64,000 nt of DNA. It comes from UBA699 sp050261915. Lineage in GTDB: Bacteria > Bacillota > Clostridia > Clostridiales > Clostridiaceae. The notes beneath the pieces are model-generated. The model did not search any database, had not been told where the DNA came from, and worked only from the letters and a program-made list of their open reading frames with translations. The position numbers and the translations under genes are program-made. Positions 61,325 through 64,000 of this stretch are shown piece after piece. Within the stretch, counting starts at the first letter, position 1. Every line of letters begins with the position of its first letter. Location of the stretch: the NCBI GenBank assembly GCA_050261915.1, contig JBLNDT010000012.1, positions 1 to 64,000 on the forward strand. Reading direction: 5' to 3'.

Positions 61325-61935
61325 ATATCCACTACTACTCTTCTGTAAGGTTCATCACCTTCACTATATGTTTCCACATATGCATCATTTTGAAGTGCAG
61401 AATGTATAATCCTTCTTTCATAAGGATTCATCGGTTCAAGCTTAACCTGCTTTTGTGTGGTTTTAACTTTTTCTGCAATCCTTCTTGCCAATCTTTTTAA
61501 TGTTTCTTCTCTTTTTACTCTGTAATTTTCTGTATCTAAAATTACCCTTTTATATTCAGTTTCATGGCCTTTATTTAAAACAAGGCTCACCAAGTATTGA
61601 AGTGAATCTAGTGTTTCTCCTCTATACCCGATTAAAATTCCCATGTCGGGTCCATTTAGAGTGAACTTTACAACATTGTCCTCTTCCTTAACCCTTATTT
61701 CGGCCTTAACACCCATGTTTACGAGTACTTCTCTTAAAAAAGTCTTTGCCTCGTAAATATAATCTCTCTTTACTTTAACTTTTATTCGAGCTGGTCTGGC
61801 ACCAAATTTAAGAAATCCTTTATTTCCTTCATCCAATACCTCATACTCTACTTTGTCCTCGGTTAATTTGAGTTCCTGCAGTGCATTCTTTAAAGCATCC
61901 TCTACAGTCTTGCCAATCATCTCTAAAACAATCAC
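61312..61935 (-). CDS. jag: Jag/KhpB RNA-binding protein (KH and R3H domains)
   Basis: The 207-residue protein has the Jag N-terminal domain (about 1-50, GKTVEDALKNAL), a KH domain (about 80-140, with the GILIGYRGETLDSLQYLVSLV motif core) and an R3H domain (about 145-205, RRIIHSALQ). Such proteins bind RNA and affect cell elongation and division. I prefer the GTG at 61935, 10 bases after AGGGGG; the upstream GTG is less consistent with family starts. Confidence 0.9.
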   Translation of the reverse strand: MIVLEMIGKTVEDALKNALQELKLTEDKVEYEVLDEGNKGFLKFGARPARIKVKVKRDYIYEAKTFLREVLVNMGVKAEIRVKEEDNVVKFTLNGPDMGILIGYRGETLDSLQYLVSLVLNKGHETEYKRVILDTENYRVKREETLKRLARRIAEKVKTTQKQVKLEPMNPYERRIIHSALQNDAYVETYSEGDEPYRRVVVDIKKA

Positions 61936-61956
61936 GCCAAACACACCCCCTATATA

Positions 61957-62607
61957 TTAGGACTTTTTTAAATCCATCTTTTTCATTACAACTGTCTGAA
62001 GAATTTGTACTATGTTATTTACTGTCCAATATAGTACAAGAGCAGCTCTAAGTTTCCAGCTGATAAATACCATAAATACAGCCATACTAGCATTCATAAT
62101 CTGGGTCTGCTTAGATTGTGCTGTGTCTCCTGAAGGAGGCATCATCAGTATACCTGAAGAATAAGTGGTAATACCTGAGAGAACAGCCAAAATTATATCG
62201 GCCTTAGCCAAGTCACGTATCCATAAGAAATGAACACCATTTATTCCTGTTAAGGTATTAAATACATAATATAAAGCAACAAAAATAGGCCACTGAATTA
62301 ACATAGGCAAGCATCCGCTGAAAGGACTTGCTCCTTTTTCCTTATATAATTTCATTAACTCTTCCTGAGCCTTTTGAGGGTCATTTTTATATTTTTCCTG
62401 AAGTTTTTTAGTTTCAGGCTGCAACTCACTCATAGCTATAGATGACTTTGTTTGTTTAACGCTCAGTGGAAGAAGAATAACTCTTATTATTAAAGTAACT
62501 AATATTATTGAAATACCATAAGACCAGTCTGGACTTACTATAACAGATGCTACCCCTTTATGAATAAGCTCAAAAAATTGAACAAAAGCATCATTAATAT
62601 ATCGCAA
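61957..62607 (-). CDS. yidC: Membrane protein insertase YidC (SpoIIIJ/OxaI type)
   Basis: The 216-residue protein has five helices and the YidC core: SYGISIILVTLIIRVILLPL, FSGCLPMLIQWPIFVALYYV and NMVQILQTVV-type end. It lacks the E. coli periplasmic domain, as in Gram-positives. No lipobox is visible at the N-terminus. TTG start after GGGAGG. It inserts membrane proteins and respiratory/ATPase subunits. Confidence 0.95.
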   Translation of the reverse strand: MRYINDAFVQFFELIHKGVASVIVSPDWSYGISIILVTLIIRVILLPLSVKQTKSSIAMSELQPETKKLQEKYKNDPQKAQEELMKLYKEKGASPFSGCLPMLIQWPIFVALYYVFNTLTGINGVHFLWIRDLAKADIILAVLSGITTYSSGILMMPPSGDTAQSKQTQIMNASMAVFMVFISWKLRAALVLYWTVNNIVQILQTVVMKKMDLKKS

Positions 62608-62626
62608 ATTTTTTACCTCCCGATTA

Positions 62627-62836
62627 TCATTTTACTGGATCATATCCTCCCTTACTAAAAGGATTGCACCTCAAAATTCTGTAAAAAGCCATAAAGCCCC
62701 CTTTTAACGCACCATATTTGCAAAGAGCATCTAGTGCATACTGGGAACATGTTGGGTAATATTTACACTTTGGTGGACTTAAAGGTGAAATATACTTTCT
62801 GTAAAAGGTAATAATATAAATTAAAAATTTTTTCAT
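62627..62836 (-). CDS. yidD: Membrane protein insertion efficiency factor YidD
   Basis: The 69-residue protein has the YidD signature YRKYISPLSPPKCKYYPTCSQYALDALCKYG and ends in NPFSKGGYDPVK. It overlaps rnpA by 4 bp and precedes yidC. Assists insertion in other bacteria; here by family. Confidence 0.96.
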   Translation of the reverse strand: MKKFLIYIITFYRKYISPLSPPKCKYYPTCSQYALDALCKYGALKGGFMAFYRILRCNPFSKGGYDPVK

Positions 62837-63168
62837 CTATTATATAAACCCGCCTTATTGAAAAGATTATTAATAGCTTTTTCAATTTCTTTATAACTTT
62901 TTCCGTTAGCAGGATTTCTTGCAATAAAAATTAAATCATATCCTTTATTTATATCTGAAGAATTTAATCTGTAACATTCTTTTATTAGTCTCTTAATTCT
63001 ATTTCTGGCAACACTTTTCCCAACCTTTTTACTTACAGTAACACCCAGTCGATTAAAATCGGATTTATTTCTGTAAATATACAATACTAAAAGATAATTT
63101 GAAAAAGATTTTCCTCTTTTATATACAGCCCTAAATTCAGAGTTCTTTCTAATACTATATTTTTTCAT
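62833..63168 (-). CDS. rnpA: Ribonuclease P protein component
   Basis: The 111-residue basic protein has the RnpA signature SVARNRIKRLIKECYRLN and the N-terminal KKYSIRKNSEFRAVYKRGKSF. With RNase P RNA it matures tRNA 5' ends. I chose the ATG at 63168 after AAAAAGGAG; the site lies within the hairpin described below. Overlaps yidD by 4 bp. Confidence 0.96.
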   Translation of the reverse strand: MKKYSIRKNSEFRAVYKRGKSFSNYLLVLYIYRNKSDFNRLGVTVSKKVGKSVARNRIKRLIKECYRLNSSDINKGYDLIFIARNPANGKSYKEIEKAINNLFNKAGLYNR

Positions 63169-63176
63169 TTTAAACT

Positions 63177-63217
63177 CTCCTTTTTCTGCAGTGCAGAAAA
63201 AGGCCACAAAAGCGGCC
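63177..63217 (-). promoter_or_regulatory. Overlapping hairpins before rnpA that mask its ribosome binding site
   Basis: On the minus strand GGCCGC/GTGGCC (63202-63217) with TTTTT forms a terminator-like hairpin. The overlapping TTTTTCTGCA/TGCAGAAAAA (63181-63201), extended by CC/GG (63079-type arm 63179-63180), traps the AAAAAGG of the rnpA site. The two share the CCTTTTT segment and exclude one another, so they may regulate rnpA relative to rpmH. Confidence 0.7.
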
Positions 63218-63218
63218 C

Positions 63219-63353
63219 TTATGCTGTTAATCTTTTTCTACCTTTTTGTCTTCTTCTCTTAAGAACGTTTCTACCAGATAAAGTACTCATTCTTTTTCTG
63301 AATCCGTGCTCTCTTTTTCTCTGCTTTTTCTTAGGCTGGTATGTCATAAACAT
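63219..63353 (-). CDS. rpmH: 50S ribosomal protein L34
   Basis: The 44-residue very basic protein starts MFMTYQPKKKQRKREHGF and ends GRKRLTA, with no deviation from the family; it is too short for most ORF cut-offs. ATG at 63353 follows AAAGGGGGTGTAATAGA. First gene of the origin-proximal rpmH-rnpA-yidD-yidC-jag set, with its own consensus promoter. Confidence 0.97.
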   Translation of the reverse strand: MFMTYQPKKKQRKREHGFRKRMSTLSGRNVLKRRRQKGRKRLTA

Positions 63354-63844
63354 TCTATTACACCCCCTTTTCAGTGGTTATATGACCATATTTATTTCGA
63401 TTTTAAAGTTTCACTATATAATTATATATTCACGGAAAGTGGTTGTCAAGGAAAAGCCAGAAATACCTTGACAAGATATTTTTTTGTTTTTTGTGGATAA
63501 TTTCTTGAATAGCTACCTATGTTTTGATATTATTAATATATGGTTGTGAATAACTTGAATTCACACAAACTTATACACATGTGTGGATAAGTTTGTGGGT
63601 AACTTGCTTAAATATGTATTTTTTTTTATTTACATATTTTATTTTTGACTAAAAATCCTTGTTTTCACAAATTTAATAATGTTAATATTTATTTTACGCT
63701 TTATGTTGATAACTTATTTGTCATAAAACTATACACATATCCATAGGATTGTTAATTATTTTATAAACATTGTCTAATAACCTGTTGATTTCATTGTTAT
63801 TTATATTTATTTATTTTTATTAAAGTAGTACTGGAGGATAAAAA
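63354..63844. other. oriC: Chromosomal replication origin region (oriC) between rpmH and dnaA
   Basis: A 491-bp AT-rich gap between divergent rpmH and dnaA. DnaA-box-like 9-mers: TTATCCACA at 63492-63500 (-) and 63582-63590 (-), TTATACACA at 63571-63579 (+), TTATTCACA at 63545-63553 (-), TTACCCACA at 63594-63602 (-), TTATCAACA at 63704-63712 (-), TTATAAACA at 63761-63769 (+). The cluster 63492-63602 is densest. AT-rich DNA (63603-63840) next to dnaA would be the unwinding side. The other half of a bipartite origin, after dnaA, is outside. Confidence 0.9.
63421..63449 (-). promoter_or_regulatory. Consensus promoter of rpmH
   Basis: Perfect TTGACA (63444-63449) and TATAAT (63421-63426) with exactly 17 bp on the minus strand, 68 bp before the rpmH start. 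A partner TTGTCAAGG/CCTTGACAA inverted repeat (63443-63475) puts a second TTGACA facing dnaA, where no good -10 follows at 17 bp. Confidence 0.85.
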
Positions 63845-64000
63845 ATGACCCAGCTTAAAGAAATTTGGGAAAAAACATTAAACATAATTAAAGGAGAACT
63901 AACGGAAGTAAGCTTTAATACTTGGATAAAAAGCATTACTCCTGTTTCTATGGAAGATTTTAACGTAAAACTTGGAGTCCCAAATGATTTTACTAGAGGA
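63845..64000 (+). CDS. dnaA: Chromosomal replication initiator DnaA (N-terminal part)
   Basis: The first 52 codons of dnaA (MTQLKEIWEKTLNIIKGE, then VSFNTWIKSITPV) are present; the gene runs off the window. Start follows GGAGGATAAAAA. This is domain I, which binds helicase loaders. It marks the origin on the right edge. Confidence 0.96.
   Translation, partial: MTQLKEIWEKTLNIIKGELTEVSFNTWIKSITPVSMEDFNVKLGVPNDFTRG

Noticed and set aside
1..64000. CRISPR arrays, prophage, insertion sequences, tRNA or rRNA genes
   Set aside because: Read on both strands, none were seen: no spaced repeats, transposase or integrase, or tRNA-like cloverleaf.

Overview
The window looks like the chromosome of a low-GC Gram-positive anaerobe of the Clostridium type. 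The evidence is AT-rich DNA, strong GGAGG-type ribosome binding sites, and a right end with the canonical Firmicutes origin order: noc, parA/parB, rsmG, mnmG, mnmE, jag, yidC, yidD, rnpA, rpmH, oriC, dnaA. Spore-associated yyaC, DUF951, DUF3343, lonC and DUF4446 between the ssb operon and oriC also fit Clostridium. I saw no prophage, insertion sequence, CRISPR array, tRNA or rRNA.

Layout. (1) 1-5,300: a truncated CycA-like amino-acid permease converges on a PucR regulator, a class III aminotransferase and a CoA-acylating semialdehyde dehydrogenase, which suggests catabolism of beta-alanine or a related omega-amino acid. (2) 5,300-9,950: a PadR / permease-prefix / DUF4097 module behind a near-ideal promoter carrying a dyad, then a membrane GGDEF-EAL protein with a YnzC-type small protein. 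(3) 10,000-23,850: a minus-strand cobalamin operon (cobT, cobU, cobS, cobC, btuF, btuC, btuD, cobO, cbiP, cbiB, cobD, a threonine-kinase-like gene, cbiA) headed by a promoter, a cobalamin riboswitch and an intrinsic terminator. Three housekeeping-like genes (CoA-binding, MGMT-like, YbaK) trail behind it. The corrin-ring genes are not here. (4) 23,900-30,600: nitroreductase, speD, a DUF5050 repeat protein, two tiny genes, a 50-codon HD-GYP relic, a chemoreceptor and a frameshifted amj flippase gene. (5) 30,600-36,060: a MacB-type ABC system with two FtsX-like permeases, next to a secreted YcdB/YcdC protein carrying SLH repeats. (6) 36,190-41,320: an amino-acid permease, a Cys/Met-metabolism PLP enzyme and a MerR regulator behind a promoter with the MerR-type 19-bp spacer and central dyad, then AraC and DUF2000 genes. 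(7) 41,450-64,000: an acidic small protein, Hsp20, dnaB, lonC, rplI, gdpP, the rpsF-ssb-rpsR operon with an S6:S18-type leader, mscS and the origin-proximal housekeeping genes. Two perfect parS sites flank parAB, and DnaA boxes cluster between rpmH and dnaA.

Most of the window is conventional. The points most worth a second look are: Shine-Dalgarno sequences buried in terminator-like hairpins before yyaC, the ykuS-like gene and rnpA; the MerR-type promoter; the PadR promoter dyad; the amj frameshift; the HD-GYP relic; and the 80-nt structured element after the YbaK gene. All family assignments come from reading the sequence; no database search was run.
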